Shown: positions 1 through 11,256 of the stretch, in pieces | Layout: each line of letters begins with the position of its first letter | How positions within the stretch are numbered: position 1 is the first letter of the stretch | Origin: Cercis canadensis | Lineage: Eukaryota; Streptophyta; Magnoliopsida; Fabales; Fabaceae | Direction: 5' to 3' | Length of the DNA: 64,000 nt | Assembly (NCBI GenBank): GCA_003255065.1 | Contig: QAOA01004174.1 | Span: 25,980-89,979 of the forward strand | Notes under the pieces: generated by a model | Told to the model about the DNA's origin: nothing | The model's database searches: none | What the model saw: only the letters and a program-made list of their open reading frames with translations | Program-made: the position numbers and the translations under genes

Positions 1-730
1 GAGAAATAATTTGACTGGTCAAATAAGAGTGAATAACTTACTTGTTTGCTCTCCACATTTTTCTACAGCCTCCCAGACCTATTATCTCTCAGCAGAGGCA
101 GATAAGACATGCAGAAAAGTAAGCAAAGAAGGAACTGATCACCAGAGAACAACGAACTCTCTCAATTCATCACAATTTTATCACCACTCCCAGCAGAAAG
201 CCTGCTATTCTTTTTTCTCTAGCTGCGTCGCTTAACAAATGGAGTAATGATATATACACAAACTTTCCCCACAACATTCCACAAAATGTAACGTGCGGCA
301 GAATCTCAATTCAATTGGTCTGATTTAAGCTTTTATCTATCAAACTCGGATTCTACCACATCACAGTTTGTGTACACAGGTTGTGCATTTATCATTTCCC
401 TAACAAATGTGTGATACTGCACAAAATTGCCCTGAATTTCTTGGTAGTATAGATGTTGCCATCAATTTTATGGTAAAGTATTGATCACTTAATTTTTTTT
501 AAAGCTCCATAACTTGTAGTGCCTGTCTCTCTTCAGCCTCAAATCTTGTGTTCATCTTATTCAACAGACAACACTGTAAATCTGCATCTCTTCTCATAGA
601 TGTTCCTATAACCAACACAAATTCACAATATCTTCCTCATTGCAAGATGATTTTCTTTTACAAACAAGGATTTGTACTAACCACTCCAAAGGTCATGGGA
701 CCCCTAATAATAAAAATTTTGTTACCTCAA
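1..730. other. Downstream flank of the YqaJ gene; possible start of another minus-strand gene
   Basis: No convincing full gene is seen. Read on the minus strand, an ATG near 40-43 is followed after 17 bases by a canonical donor (AACAA then GTAAGTT). A TATATATC-like box lies about 200 bp upstream, near 249-257. This could be the first exon of a gene running off the left edge, but nothing in its few codons identifies it. The rest is AT-rich and may include the 3' UTR of the neighbouring YqaJ gene. Confidence 0.25.
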
Positions 731-1718
731 TCATGACATTTGCAGTTTCCCATGTATTTCCCTGATCAACAACTTGGAACTATCAACAATGCGTTTGCTT
801 TCATAAACTATATAACTACATAATTCATGCCTTGAAGCTGGTCTCAGTGATGATAATTGAATAAATGGATTTGTTATAACATTCTTATCATACAACTCTC
901 TCGCTGGCTGAACATGCTTCCACCAAAAATCAGATAGTGCCATTTTCATTACATCCCAATACTCTGCATCTCGATGTAACCTAAACAGACTACTACCATT
1001 TGGAGTCCAAACATATAAATCCATCCAATTACTTCCTGTAATTTCCATTAAACCCTGAGCTTGAGGTATATAGAAAAGCGGAATTCGAGACCAAGGTAAG
1101 GCTTTTCTCATGTCTCCATTGAAAAATGGACACTTTACCTCCAGCACTCCATAAGAAGGCAACTCATACACTAGCCTGTCTACTATACCATCTGGTGAAG
1201 CAGCTAGCCAATCATCTTCTGGGTTCCTAGCATATACCTGAAATTCAGGGAACAAGACAGGATTTCCAGTTATCAACTTGTATCTTTCAAGTGCCTCCTC
1301 CTCTTTGATATTGCTCCAACAGGTAGCAAGATTTCCAGAGAATGGTTCAATTGCACCAATCTTCTCTAACCACAGCTGGACCCTTCGTCGAGGCCAAAAT
1401 CCAATAGCCCCAGCAAAAGTGCTAGCTGTCAGTTTGTTCTTTCTAAGGTTTTGCCAATTTTTGAACCAGTGCTGAAGACTACTTGCTTGAAGGATTGGAA
1501 AAGTTTCATTAGATGTATATTTTGACAAACCACCATCCTGGCTCAGATTTTTGGAAGGGTTATTGGGAGCGTGGCTACTGGTGTAAAACCTTTCAATATC
1601 TACTTCTGAAGTTTGGCTACTATAGTTTTTCGTATTGCCAAGGCATGCAACATGTGTGCCTATATAACTGCTAATTTTCAGCCAAACAACAACAGAGAAG
1701 GAAGAAGCAAGTTTCACA
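731..1718 (-). CDS. YqaJ-type (lambda-exonuclease-like) PD-(D/E)XK nuclease family protein, main exon(s)
   Basis: The 328-codon open frame matches the plant 'restriction endonuclease type II-like / YqaJ viral recombinase domain' family, usually predicted for organelles. The core starts with a conserved block (HWFKNWQ..RKNKLTAS, about residues 83-99). It then shows E138-E139 in the NIKEEEALERY helix, the catalytic D in SPDGIVDR, the ExK pair in GVLEVKCP, and the Q of IPQAQGLMEI, as in lambda-exonuclease-like enzymes. The first codon of the open frame is GTG preceded by a pyrimidine-rich tract ending in GCAG, so this is an internal or terminal exon beginning at 1718, not a translation start. 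No in-frame ATG occurs before the catalytic core. The N-terminus must therefore come from an upstream exon. The stop codon is at 731-733. What is seen is the domain; nuclease activity is inferred from the family. Confidence 0.8.
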
Positions 1719-4700
1719 CTGCCAAAGAAAAGAAAATGTCACTTGAGCTTCAGGAGTAAACTGAATGACAGTTATAAATTGCAAAATCTATGAATAACAT
1801 TTAACAAACAATATTTCAAGTAGTTGGGATAATGCTGCAGTTTTAAGAACATGCAGCAGATGGTTATGTTAGATACTAATTTGTTAACAAAGAACAGTAC
1901 TAGATAATTGAATCTAACAAATTCCTCAAATGAGACCAAGTCTAAAACAGAATATATGAGGTGGTTCTATAAAAGATTTCTTAAACATAAAGGTCAAAAT
2001 TTCTGCTAAGTTTTGCGCTAACTGGGTTAGATGTTTATCATTGACAAAACATGGTATGGAAATTTGTTTAAAATAATTTGAATATATCACTCCAACCTTC
2101 CCTAGATTTATCTGAAATTATACTTGTCCCTCTTGATTTTCAAAACCCATAAAAACCTTCCTTCTTACTTCAAGACTAGATGCAACTGAGCCTTACAACA
2201 ACTAGCACCTAGGTCCTTTGGGAATTGCCAGTGCATGTGGTCAAGTCCTCATCTCAAATCACACCAAACAAAGTAACAGGGAAAGAAAAAACTAGTTACC
2301 CAGAATGACTTATTTGAAAATTCATATAAAGTGCATCAACTGAGTAGTTACCCACTTATTCCCTAAAAGGTTACTTTAATTCTTGACAGCATTATGAAAA
2401 ATATTTCTATTTTATAAGCAATTAATGCTAGTTACACGTTCATAAGTAGACAAAAATAAGTAAAAGTGTCATTTGATGTCACACCAACCACAAAATCCCA
2501 AATAGAAAAATGTGTGTAATAAGTAAAGCAACCAAGCAATCAATTGCTAAATTGTCAATTTGAAAAGACTTACAAGAACAAGATATTCTCATGTCTCCCT
2601 CGGTATGTGCAAGTGTTCATTCATTTACGCCAAGATCAATAGCCCTCCGTATCTACAAGTGTTCATTCATTTCCATTAGGTAACTTACTTTGTTTTTGCT
2701 AAACCCAAACTGACTGAATGGTCTATTCTTGTCATAATGACTAATTCAAATTGTGATAAATACAATTTTATCACCAAGCCCAAACTACTGATCACCACAA
2801 TAAAGTCAGCCATCAAAGTACCTGCCAAGAATGGAACAATCCTGGCGACTAGAAGACATTACAAGTATTGAATAGGGTTTCACACGACTTGATGAAAAAT
2901 TCACACAGGATTCAGGACTGATTATGATGTACCTCAATCCATGATGAATGTTAAGGCCCTCTTGTCTTGATATCATGCTTTAACACCATGCAAAAGACAA
3001 TTTGGAATGTAGGTAATATCCACCTGATGTTTTACCCTATTTATACATTAGCAAACTTCAGTCATATATATATGTATTCAAGCAAATCACATTTTAGCAT
3101 TCTGTAGTTATCTATACATTTCCAATATCAAATTCTTTATTGTGCCTTTTATACTCAAGTTAAGCAGCATGCTCAGTTCACTCTCAGGAAAAATATACTA
3201 CATGGGAAAGAGAAGCAACAATTAGAGACAAAGCCAATTCATGTGAAGTGGGTGCAACTACTTTGACAAATTGAGTCAGTATGCAGGGTGGCATTAGAAG
3301 AACTGCAGAGAATCAAACTGCACATGGATTCAATGTTAGCTACAATTTGGAACTTAGATCATCCAAATTGAAATAAGAAATTCAGGACAGAGCATCTGTA
3401 GTATGATTTACATGATAGTTTCACAGGCTAGCTCTTATGATAGATTAGTCAAATAGTTTGGTATATCATTAGCTTTGAACATATGGTTCCATGAGCCTTG
3501 ACACGCATGGTTGGATACTACTCCTTCATGAAGCTATCCCAAACTTTGTTCATATGCTTTGGTAGTTCCACATATAATATGCATGAATGTTCATTAATAT
3601 CTTTTCTGTAAACTCTATCTAAAAACCTCATTATCTTGGTTTTCTCATTATCTTAAATTTTATTTTATAGTCAGAAGAAAAGATGCCTATTGTTTATTTT
3701 TTTCTTTTTACCATCTACTGTCTATTCTATATACAGCATGCTTTCTTTCTCAGCTTTTACAAAGAGGTAGCAGGTATGCCCAGTGTTACCATAACAAATA
3801 GCCCTACAATTGGGACTTAGAAATCAAATTGAACAAGGGCAATCCATGAAGCAAGTTCCTATTCTTAATTATTCACATGTTAGTTTTTAGCACGTTAAAA
3901 ATGGAGAAAAAAAATTATTTAAATTGTTTAGATTATAATCTAAACTATCACATTAAAAGGCTCAATTCAATGGAAATTAAAACCCTCCCAAATAAACAAC
4001 AACTTAACTGAAAAGCTAAGCAATGCAACAAAAATATCCTACTCCTAGCATATCAATAAATCAATCGATACCCATATCAGCCACCAAATAAAAAACCAAA
4101 GGCATAACTATATCCCCCAAACCAAAAACAAATTTGCATAAACTACAATTCCAACAACTATAATCACACCCATATCTCCATGAATCATAAAGCAATCTTT
4201 TTTATTCTTCTAAAATATTTTAAAATGAAAAATAAAAATGGGAATAAGGTGAAGTAAGTGTACCTCAAGTTAGTGAGGTACCTCCAAGCAACTGTGCAGC
4301 CATGAAGGGAAGAGAGAGGGAAAAACAAAAAGAAAGAGTGTGAAAGAGAAATGGCAACAAGTCAAATAAAGAAAGAGAGTAGAACACTTTCTATTTAGAT
4401 AATGAGAGAGTGAAGATACTCTAGTCGCTACTCGTTGAAGCTCGAAGAAGAGGAGGAGGCAGTGCTGCGCTTATTGTTCAGTGGAAGGTTTAAAGCAATG
4501 TTTTAAATACCAGACCGGTAAGCAAAAAGGTGTGGCAAAAAATGACCGGTCGGACTGCTAGTCGAACTAGTTGAATCAAAGCATTTTCAAACCGAGAGAA
4601 AAAAAAAAATTATATACTGCATAAGTATAGCACTAGCAGAAGCCAAGAGACCAAGAGACCAAGAGAAAAAAAAATTATATCCTGTAACATTCAAGTCTTC

Positions 4701-5386
4701 AGGATCATTATCCTCACAGTATTCATCCATATTGACTGGAAGAGGAACGATCAAAGCCACATAAATATGAGGACAACCAACCCAAAGTTATGTCATTGGA
4801 ACTCCAGCATCTAATTGACACAATGCCTCAATTGAAAAGACATGTGTCCATACAAGAAGACTACATTTTCAACCAAAAGAGGCCTACTTACTCTAATAAA
4901 GGGCATGACTGTAGAGGTGGCAATGGAGGAAATGGAACAAATATATGAAGGAAATGCCCTGTGCATGTATTATCCTTCTTTAATTCACTGTCTTAGCTGT
5001 TCTTTAATTCAAGTTCCTTCACTGCCCTTGGTTCCATATATTCCCTTCCTCTCCCGTTCAATGTTTCCATTATTGCAAGTTTTGTATATAAATCATGTCT
5101 AGCATTCATCTTACACCTCAAGCAAGTTACTATTTCTGTCCCAGATTACCCCAGCATATAAACATTCCCCAATTTAACCGCCCCACCTAAGAAAAGAAAA
5201 AGACGAAGAAGAAAGCACAAGCAAGGAAAACATAATGCAATTGTTCCAGAAATTCAGCACAACTAAAACAAACCAACAACGACCCAGAAAACAACCAGAA
5301 AAACCCAGAAAAAATCACCAACGCAATCAATGAAAAAATCACCGAGGCGATCAATGAAAAAGCAGTAAATTTTGGAAGAGCCTTAC
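1719..5386 (-). other. Upstream intron/5' region of the YqaJ gene, exon structure unresolved
   Basis: No other recognisable gene lies here. Several splice-competent segments occur on the minus strand. One at 2689-2821 has a GGCAG acceptor, an ATG at 2813 opening 41 codons plus 2 nt, and a GTAAGTT donor; its phase fits the 1718 exon. Another ATG-containing leader near 4255-4310 follows a CT-rich 5'UTR-like tract and has GGTACC-type donors. A short direct duplication containing AAGTGTTCATTCATTT lies at about 2609-2672. Transcript data are needed to choose among these. Confidence 0.35.
4497..4575. repeat. Fragment of the MULE-like MITE family seen whole at 6623-7208
   Basis: The segment begins AATGTTTTAAAtaccAGACCGGTAAGC, matching the terminal repeat of the 6623-7208 element, and carries the same ACCGGT-rich text. 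Only one end is visible, so it is a truncated copy lying in the 5' region of the YqaJ gene. Confidence 0.55.
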
Positions 5387-5583
5387 TGTTGAAGTTGCTT
5401 GCGGGGAGCAGAAGAGAGCAGCAGCAAGAGGTTGAAACGTTGAAGCCTTGAAGGATTTATGCGCAGGCCGGAATGAACGAGGGAGAGCGAGGAGGGAGGA
5501 AGGGATTTGGGGCAACATGAAGAAGGAACTCGAAGGGGAAGGAGGGTCAGCGTTTCAAAAGCGAAAAACAACACCGTTTCCAA
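5387..5583 (-). other. Candidate first exon for the YqaJ gene
   Basis: A minus-strand exon ending at 5387 with donor CAACA|GTAAGG. Two frames are possible. From the ATG at 5583, 65 codons plus 2 nt are open and the phase joins the 1718 acceptor directly. From the ATG at 5518, 44 codons read as a convincing organelle transit peptide (rich in S, R, A, P and with no acidic residues; starts MLPQIPSSLLALPRSF). That frame ends in phase 0 and would need an intermediate exon. Promoter-like CG-rich sequence lies just beyond. The exon is inferred and its link to YqaJ is not proven. Confidence 0.4.
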
Positions 5584-5748
5584 TATTTTGTGGAGCGGCC
5601 GCTTATTTAAAACCGGTGCCGATTCACTGGTTCACCCCTGTTTTTAATTATTTAACTGTCCCGCCGATTTTATCTCCTTAATCAAATCGTTTTTCAAAAC
5701 AAGTACCAGTCTCCCAGTTGAATTGTCCGCTTCAATCCAATTTTTAAA

Positions 5749-5876
5749 ACCATGAGTAAAGGCNGCCTAACCCACAACCCACAGTGGGTTGGGTTGGGTT
5801 GAGGTTTTCTCAGCCCGCCATTTAGGCGGGCCAGCCCGCCCCGCCCCGTTTGACAGCTCTAACCATGAGTAAAGGC
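5749..5876. mobile_element. Short dispersed repeat with 15-bp flanking duplication, broken by a single N
   Basis: ACCATGAGTAAAGGC occurs at 5749-5763 and again at 5862-5876. Between them lie the single N (5764) and about 97 bp of GC-rich text with GGGTTGGGTT and GGCGGGCC/AGCCCGCC motifs ending in GACAGCTCTA. A 15-bp direct repeat fits a retroposition-type target duplication. The N suggests that internal sequence is missing at a contig break. Confidence 0.45.
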
Positions 5877-6613
5877 AGAGGTGCTAAACAAGTAATATTG
5901 CGGTAGCTTTTGATAATTTATTAATCTGGATTACACTTTTGTGATTAAGAAGGAAAAAGGAAAAAAAAATTTATAAACAAGGCCTAAGCCCATGGCTCTT
6001 GTTTGGACTATATGTATAAAATAAGCAAACAAAAACTACATATAAAAATGAGCTTTTCAAGAGATTTTAACTTTAGACCAATCAAATAGGTTTGAAATTT
6101 GTAATAAGAAAATGAGTGTTTTTAGTTTGTTTTTCTTAAGAGCGTTCAATTTTTCAGTTAAAGATAAAAAGTATGAGGATTAGAATATGAAAACTTAATC
6201 TTTTTGAGAGATTCTAAACTAGTTATATATACTTGTATAATAGGTGTGTGTCATGTTAGTTTGACATTTTTTATTTTCATTTTCATTGAAAAGAGAAAAT
6301 TTGGTTATTAAAAATGTGTTTGACCAAGTAGATAAGAAAACATTTTCTTAAAAATGTTTTAGGACCAAAAAGCTTTTTTTAAAAAAATTGACCTAAATGC
6401 ATTATGTCCAACCACTCTAATTAGTCAAACCTATATGCATGCATTTTAGGCTGCAATTTTTATTCTCTCAAGCCCAAGTTGACTTTCTCATGACAAAATC
6501 AAAGACTTTTTCCTCCTTTTCACAAACTTTTGGTGATGTTTGGATGGATGGATAAGGGGACCTACTTTTGCTCCTTCCCCTCTATTCTCTGAAATTTCTT
6601 ACTGCTCAAATTA
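5877..6613. other. AT-rich intergenic spacer
   Basis: No coding potential or recognisable element. It contains homopolymer-rich and AT-rich DNA only. Confidence 0.6.
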
Positions 6614-7020
6614 GGGTGTAAGTAATGTTTTAACAATTAGACCGGACGAGACAATTCAATCAGTTCAACCGGTGCCCGGTCTGAATTCTGGTTCGATTAT
6701 GGGAGTTAAACCGCTCAAGCAGTTAAACTGATAATAATCAGAGAGAATCGGTGAAAACCGGTGAATCGGTCCGGTTTTACATAACTAGATGGTTCACTGG
6801 TTTTTTTTTCCTTCAAAATTGCATCATTTTAAAGAAAATCTGAAAATATTCCACCAAAAGGGTTCAAACCTCCTTTTTAAAGGAAGGAGATAAGAGACTT
6901 GAACCATTAAACTAATATTTCTTTTATAAATAAATTTACATTATAATTTATTTATTCATATTTAGATTGTATAATGGATAAATATTGGTCATAAGAGGAT
7001 TCGAACTACCAAGAAAGAAA

Positions 7021-7061
<41 letters not shown>

Positions 7062-7217
7062 CTTAGAATATACAATAGACACATTAAATATTATATTTTT
7101 ATAAAAATTATTTTTATGACATCACCGGTCTAACCATTTGGTCCAATCAATTCAACCGGTGCTTATCCTCTACAGCGGTTTGCTTACCAGTCTGATTTTT
7201 AAAACATTGGGTGTAAG
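6614..7217. mobile_element. MULE-like MITE with 9-bp target duplication
   Basis: GGGTGTAAG at 6614-6622 is repeated exactly at 7209-7217, the length expected for Mutator-like elements. The enclosed ~586 bp begins (T)AATGTTTTAACAATTAGACCGG and ends with the inverse of AATGTTTTAAAAATCAGACTGG, giving imperfect terminal inverted repeats. The interior is non-coding, with ACCGGT/CCGGTT motifs and an (AT)n tract at about 7027-7056. A truncated relative lies at 4497-4575. Confidence 0.75.
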
Positions 7218-7393
7218 CAACAAATGAGGGTATTTTTTTAAAAAAATTAATAAAAAAGCAAGTAGAAGGATACCCTTTCTCTTCATTTTTACTTTAATTT
7301 CTGAACAATAGAGTGAGAATTTCCTTTTCGTCCTTCCTTTTCCTTCCAATTCCTTTGATTAGAACTAGAAGGTCCTATGCTTAAAAAAAATAG

Positions 7394-7636
7394 AGACAAC
7401 TATTGTTAAGTCACTCAAACCACAAATAATTTCATGTAGGTCACTCAAAAAAAAAAAAAAAGATTTTTTGTGAGTAATAATTATTGTTAGATTTCTAGGT
7501 AGATGATCACATACTGACTAGTGGTTATCAGTTAAGGCAATTTGAGAAATTTAATAATAATTTTGAGTGACACCTGAAAATCCTTTTTTAGTAACCCACT
7601 ATTTATGAATTTGAGTGAATAAACAATAATTGTCTC
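7394..7636. mobile_element. Foldback MITE
   Basis: The left end AGACAACTATTGTTAAGTCACTCAAA is mirrored at the right end by TTTGAGTGAATAAACAATAATTGTCT. The interior continues the inverted pairing (GTGGTTACT-like and GTCACTC/GAGTGAC motifs). No open frame. The target duplication is not clear. Confidence 0.55.
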
Positions 7637-7895
7637 AATAAAATATTCAAGGGACATTGCAATTACAGCACTACAATCAACCCTTTAAAAAACTAGAATA
7701 TTATTTCACTCCAATGAAAAAAAAAAGAAAAGAAAAAAAGCTTCAAACATGTCTATATGGAAGGTACGTACATATATAGAACCTTGCACTTTATTCTATT
7801 TCAATAACTATTTCAATCGTTACAGCGCAAACCCAATAACAAGTTAACTATTCGAATAAGCTAATGGTTCATTCTAATTTCAGCATCTAGTTTTC

Positions 7896-7962
7896 TAATT
7901 GTTGTCCATCCAAAATTGTTTCTGAAGATTAGAAAATAGTCAACTGTGTTCTTGTCCTGGTT
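7896..7962 (-). repeat. Extra copy of the germin pseudogene 3' end
   Basis: The text TTCTAATTGTTGTCCATCC...TTCTTGTCC repeats, with changes, the last ~60 bp of the neighbouring pseudogene at 8035-8095. This suggests a small local tandem duplication or a second, mostly deleted, germin-like copy. Confidence 0.5.
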
Positions 7963-8052
7963 GCATAAGGCAAACCCAAAACAAATTAAGTACTATTCCA
8001 AGAGGTTTAAAGATCATATTTTAGCCACTCCTAGTTTCTAATTGTTGTCCAT

Positions 8053-8865
8053 TCAAAACTACTTCTGAAGATAGTTAATTGTATTCTTGTCCACCTGAAA
8101 TGCTTTGGTGAGAACCTCCTGAGAGATAGAAGGGTTGGATCCAAATGCAACATTTGTAATAGTGATAAGTCCAGTGTTTTGGCTACTAAGACCAAAAATG
8201 GCAACAATGTTATTTTTATCCACATTCAGTTAGAAGTGAATGAGACTAATTGGGAACACAAACACATCTCCTTTGTTGAGAATTTTGGTAAAGAGACGCT
8301 TTTTTGGGTTGGAGGTAACAAATCCAACATAGAGAATACCTTCTAAAACTACTAAGATCTTAATCGCTCAAGGGTGAGTGTGAGGAGGGTTGAGACCTTT
8401 AGGTGCAAAGTCTATGTGAGCCAAGAATGTTAAGTCCTAGTATCTCATTAACAGCTACAAGAGTCACTTTTGAACCAAGTGGATTTGATGTGTCTCCTTC
8501 CTTGAGTCCAGAGAAGAAGAAATCTTTGTCCAAGGCTAGCTTGGGTCCTTGCAGAATTTTTCATTCACAAACACTGCAAAAAAAAAAAAAAAAACAAAAT
8601 TATTTGCTACCACAAGTGAGAAATAATGATTAAAGTGTCCCTTCATTAAAAGTAGGTGCAACGAGAATCATGAGAAGAGACCTAATTTGTATAATTCAAT
8701 TTTTTGAAGCAACAAAAAAGATTAAGGTATATTTGTACCATCACCAGTGGTCTTGGTGTTGTTGATAGCCACACAGAAATCCTGCAGTGGGCTGGGATCC
8801 GAGGCAAAGGCACAAGAAGATGCCAAAGCCCAGAAGGCAACAAGAAATAAGTAAACAGCTTTCAT
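8053..8865 (-). pseudogene. Germin-like protein (subfamily 1) pseudogene
   Basis: Exon 1 (8739-8865) encodes a normal germin-like start: a hydrophobic signal peptide (MKAVYLFLVAFWALASSCAFA) then SDPSPLQDFCVAI, with donor GATG|GTAC. Exon 2 (from 8573, after a T-run and GCAG) reads VFVNEKFCKDPS and then hits a TAG. Later cupin blocks are readable only by changing frame: [32 protein letters not shown]. Further stops occur after PPHTHP and after IHF, and near the end (QK then TAG). Germin-like proteins are secreted cupins with a Mn-binding HxH...E...H set; the HTH pair is visible. Several independent lesions make this a clear pseudogene. Confidence 0.85.
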
Positions 8866-9743
8866 GTTTTCTCTGCCTATAACGACTTTAATAAGTTTTC
8901 ACTATTTTTGCCTGGATAGGGGTGAGATTCTCCAGAAAACAATGTCTATTCATAAGCATGTGGTATTGAACTAGTCTATAGTTTAACTTGCTCGAAGCAT
9001 ATAGAGACCTAGTAAGTGCTAAGTGGCAGTTTTAATCTTGTGTATATTAATTGAATGAATTGTTCTTTAACGACTACCCTCACCTTTTTCTTTTTTCCTC
9101 TTCTCAAGATGAAATTGTCATTTGATATAGCTCATATGGTCAATGGTGGCTTAGCATTTAGCGAGGTCCTTGTAATTGAAGATCAGGGTTGTTTATAGAC
9201 TGAAGTTGACTCTATCTCTTTTAGCACAAAGAAAAAAAAAAAAGAAAAAGGAAAAGAACAAGAACAATAATCTGTTTCTTGTTTGATTAGCTTTGTAGAA
9301 TAATAATTATATGTTTTTTTTTATATGAATAATATATGTTGAACTCACAGCACATTTATATGAGGTTTTTTTATGTTATATATATATAGTTCAAATTAAT
9401 ACCTGCGCACTTTGATGCTAATTTTCAAACGGCTGATGGTAGAACAAGGAAGTATGATTTGGTTTGTCAATTGATGAAACTTATTGCAAACTCATCATGC
9501 AAACGAAGGCTACAAAGTATACGTGTGTGTGTGTGTATGTGTGACAATAAATTAAATCCTAGGTGTTTTCTGTTTGTGGAAAAGATCTATCTGGCTTATA
9601 AATTGAAAGAATATAATTTACATATTAGTTATATATAGGAACAATAATTTTAAGCTCTCCCTGAGTCTTATGCTATACCCTAATTTTGAAATAAGGTACC
9701 GTCTTGTCACAATAAACATTTTATGGCCAAAACAAAAACAATA
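8866..9743. other. Spacer with a small GT microsatellite
   Basis: No gene seen. It contains the former germin promoter region, A-rich runs, a short TATATATA tract near 9379 and a (GT)n tract at about 9523-9543. Confidence 0.55.
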
Positions 9744-10111
9744 GAGTAAAACCCTTTTTTAGTCCTTAGAAAATATAGCTACTGACAAATTCGTCCTCCA
9801 AAAATTTTCAGTGATAAATTGGTCTTTAAATTATTATTCTGTCTAACAAATTAGTCCTCTGGTACTTTAATGAGAAAAGTTATGGACCCCTGCAGACCCC
9901 TTTCTTAAATTTTTTTCACTGATCTTGCCTAGCTATGTTTAAGCTCTCCTTTTCTCATTCAAGTCATCATTTTCTTTTCACTAATCTTGCCTACCGAAGG
10001 ACTAATTTGTCAGCGAAATAATAATTCAATGACCAATTTGTCATTGAAAATTTTTGGAGAACGAATTTGTTAGTGACTGCATTTTTCAAGGACTAAAAAA
10101 GGGTTTTACTC
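9744..10111. mobile_element. Long-TIR MITE, family 'GAGTAAAACCC', copy 1
   Basis: Starts GAGTAAAACCCTTTTTTAGTCC and ends with its inverse (GGACTAAAAAAGGGTTTTACTC). The arms stay paired for over 100 bp, with ACAAATTCGTCCTCCAAAAA on the left and its complement on the right. Copy 2 is at 29180-29431 and a right-half fragment at 44255-44375. No coding capacity. Confidence 0.75.
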
Positions 10112-11216
10112 AATAATTCAATGGCCCCTTTGAGCACATCTATTACATGAGGCTAATTCAACTATATGTTTGTAGACTTGGTCATGATCCCAATTTTAAT
10201 TTTTTTTGTCATGCACGTATAGGGTTGGAGTTCTTTCAAAGGAACAAAGAAAAAAAAAGACTTGAATATGTATAAAATTATTACTATTACTTTACTTATA
10301 TTAATATTTATTTTTAATATAAAAGCCTCCGTGACTTAACGTAACTTTTTATGGGAGATGTTGGGAATGGTATCTTTTCAAAATATTTACGCAAAAAATT
10401 CTTCATATTTCTTTCTTTAATTTTAGTTTTGATTCAAAAATAAATATTATAATTTATAGAGTTTGAGCTGGGCTCAGCCATAGTTCAACTCCAACGGTTG
10501 AGCAATCAAATGTTCACTTGAGATTAGTTTTAATATGAATTTTTAGTTTTTAAATTTTAATTACTAAAAAATAAAAAATTCAATGAAATAATTGTTTGCT
10601 TATTTATATTCCTATTAGATAGATAAAGTTAAATTTTCTAACCGGTGATATAAAGAGAATATAAATTCAAATTTGAGGTTTTAATTTGTTTTTGGATATG
10701 CTGCCCTACCCTTAACAAAAAAAAAATTGCTGAAAATAATGATAGCTTGACATTACCTAAATCAGCTAGATGGGTTGCTAACTTAGTACCTCTTTGAAGT
10801 TGAGTTTTGGTATCCTAAATCATCTCTACACATTACAAAATATATTTCTTGTGAAGAGGTCTTTTTTTTTTTTTTGGCCGATAGATAGAGGGAAGCACAT
10901 TTGTGTTCTAGGGTACCAAGGACCGAGCTTGAACCCGGGATAGTGAGGTGGCCAACCTTTTATGCTAGGAGGTGACGCCATTGCACCAATTACATTATCG
11001 TTACAGCAGGTTAAGAGTCATATTTAATTTTGCCAAGAGTAATTCAAATATCCATTATAAATAATTAAATTATTTGTTCCTAATATTTTGGAATTCACAC
11101 CAAAAAAATCACTTATAGACCTTTGTGATAACTAGACACCAAAGAATATTTCTTCCCTAAAAATAACCAAGCAACAACCAAAATTCTACATCACAACAAA
11201 TTTAACTTATGAAAAA

Positions 11217-11254
<38 letters not shown>
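10112..11254. other. AT-rich intergenic spacer with a short dispersed repeat and (AT)n
   Basis: No gene. Around 10870-10990 lies text of the kind GAACCCGGGATAGTGAGGTGGCC, resembling common short dispersed plant repeats. An (AT)n tract occupies about 11221-11252. Confidence 0.5.

Positions 11255-11256
<2 letters not shown>

Noticed and set aside
1715-1717. GTG as translation start of the YqaJ frame
   Set aside because: It directly follows a pyrimidine tract and an AG acceptor; plant nuclear genes rarely start at GTG, so this is an exon boundary.
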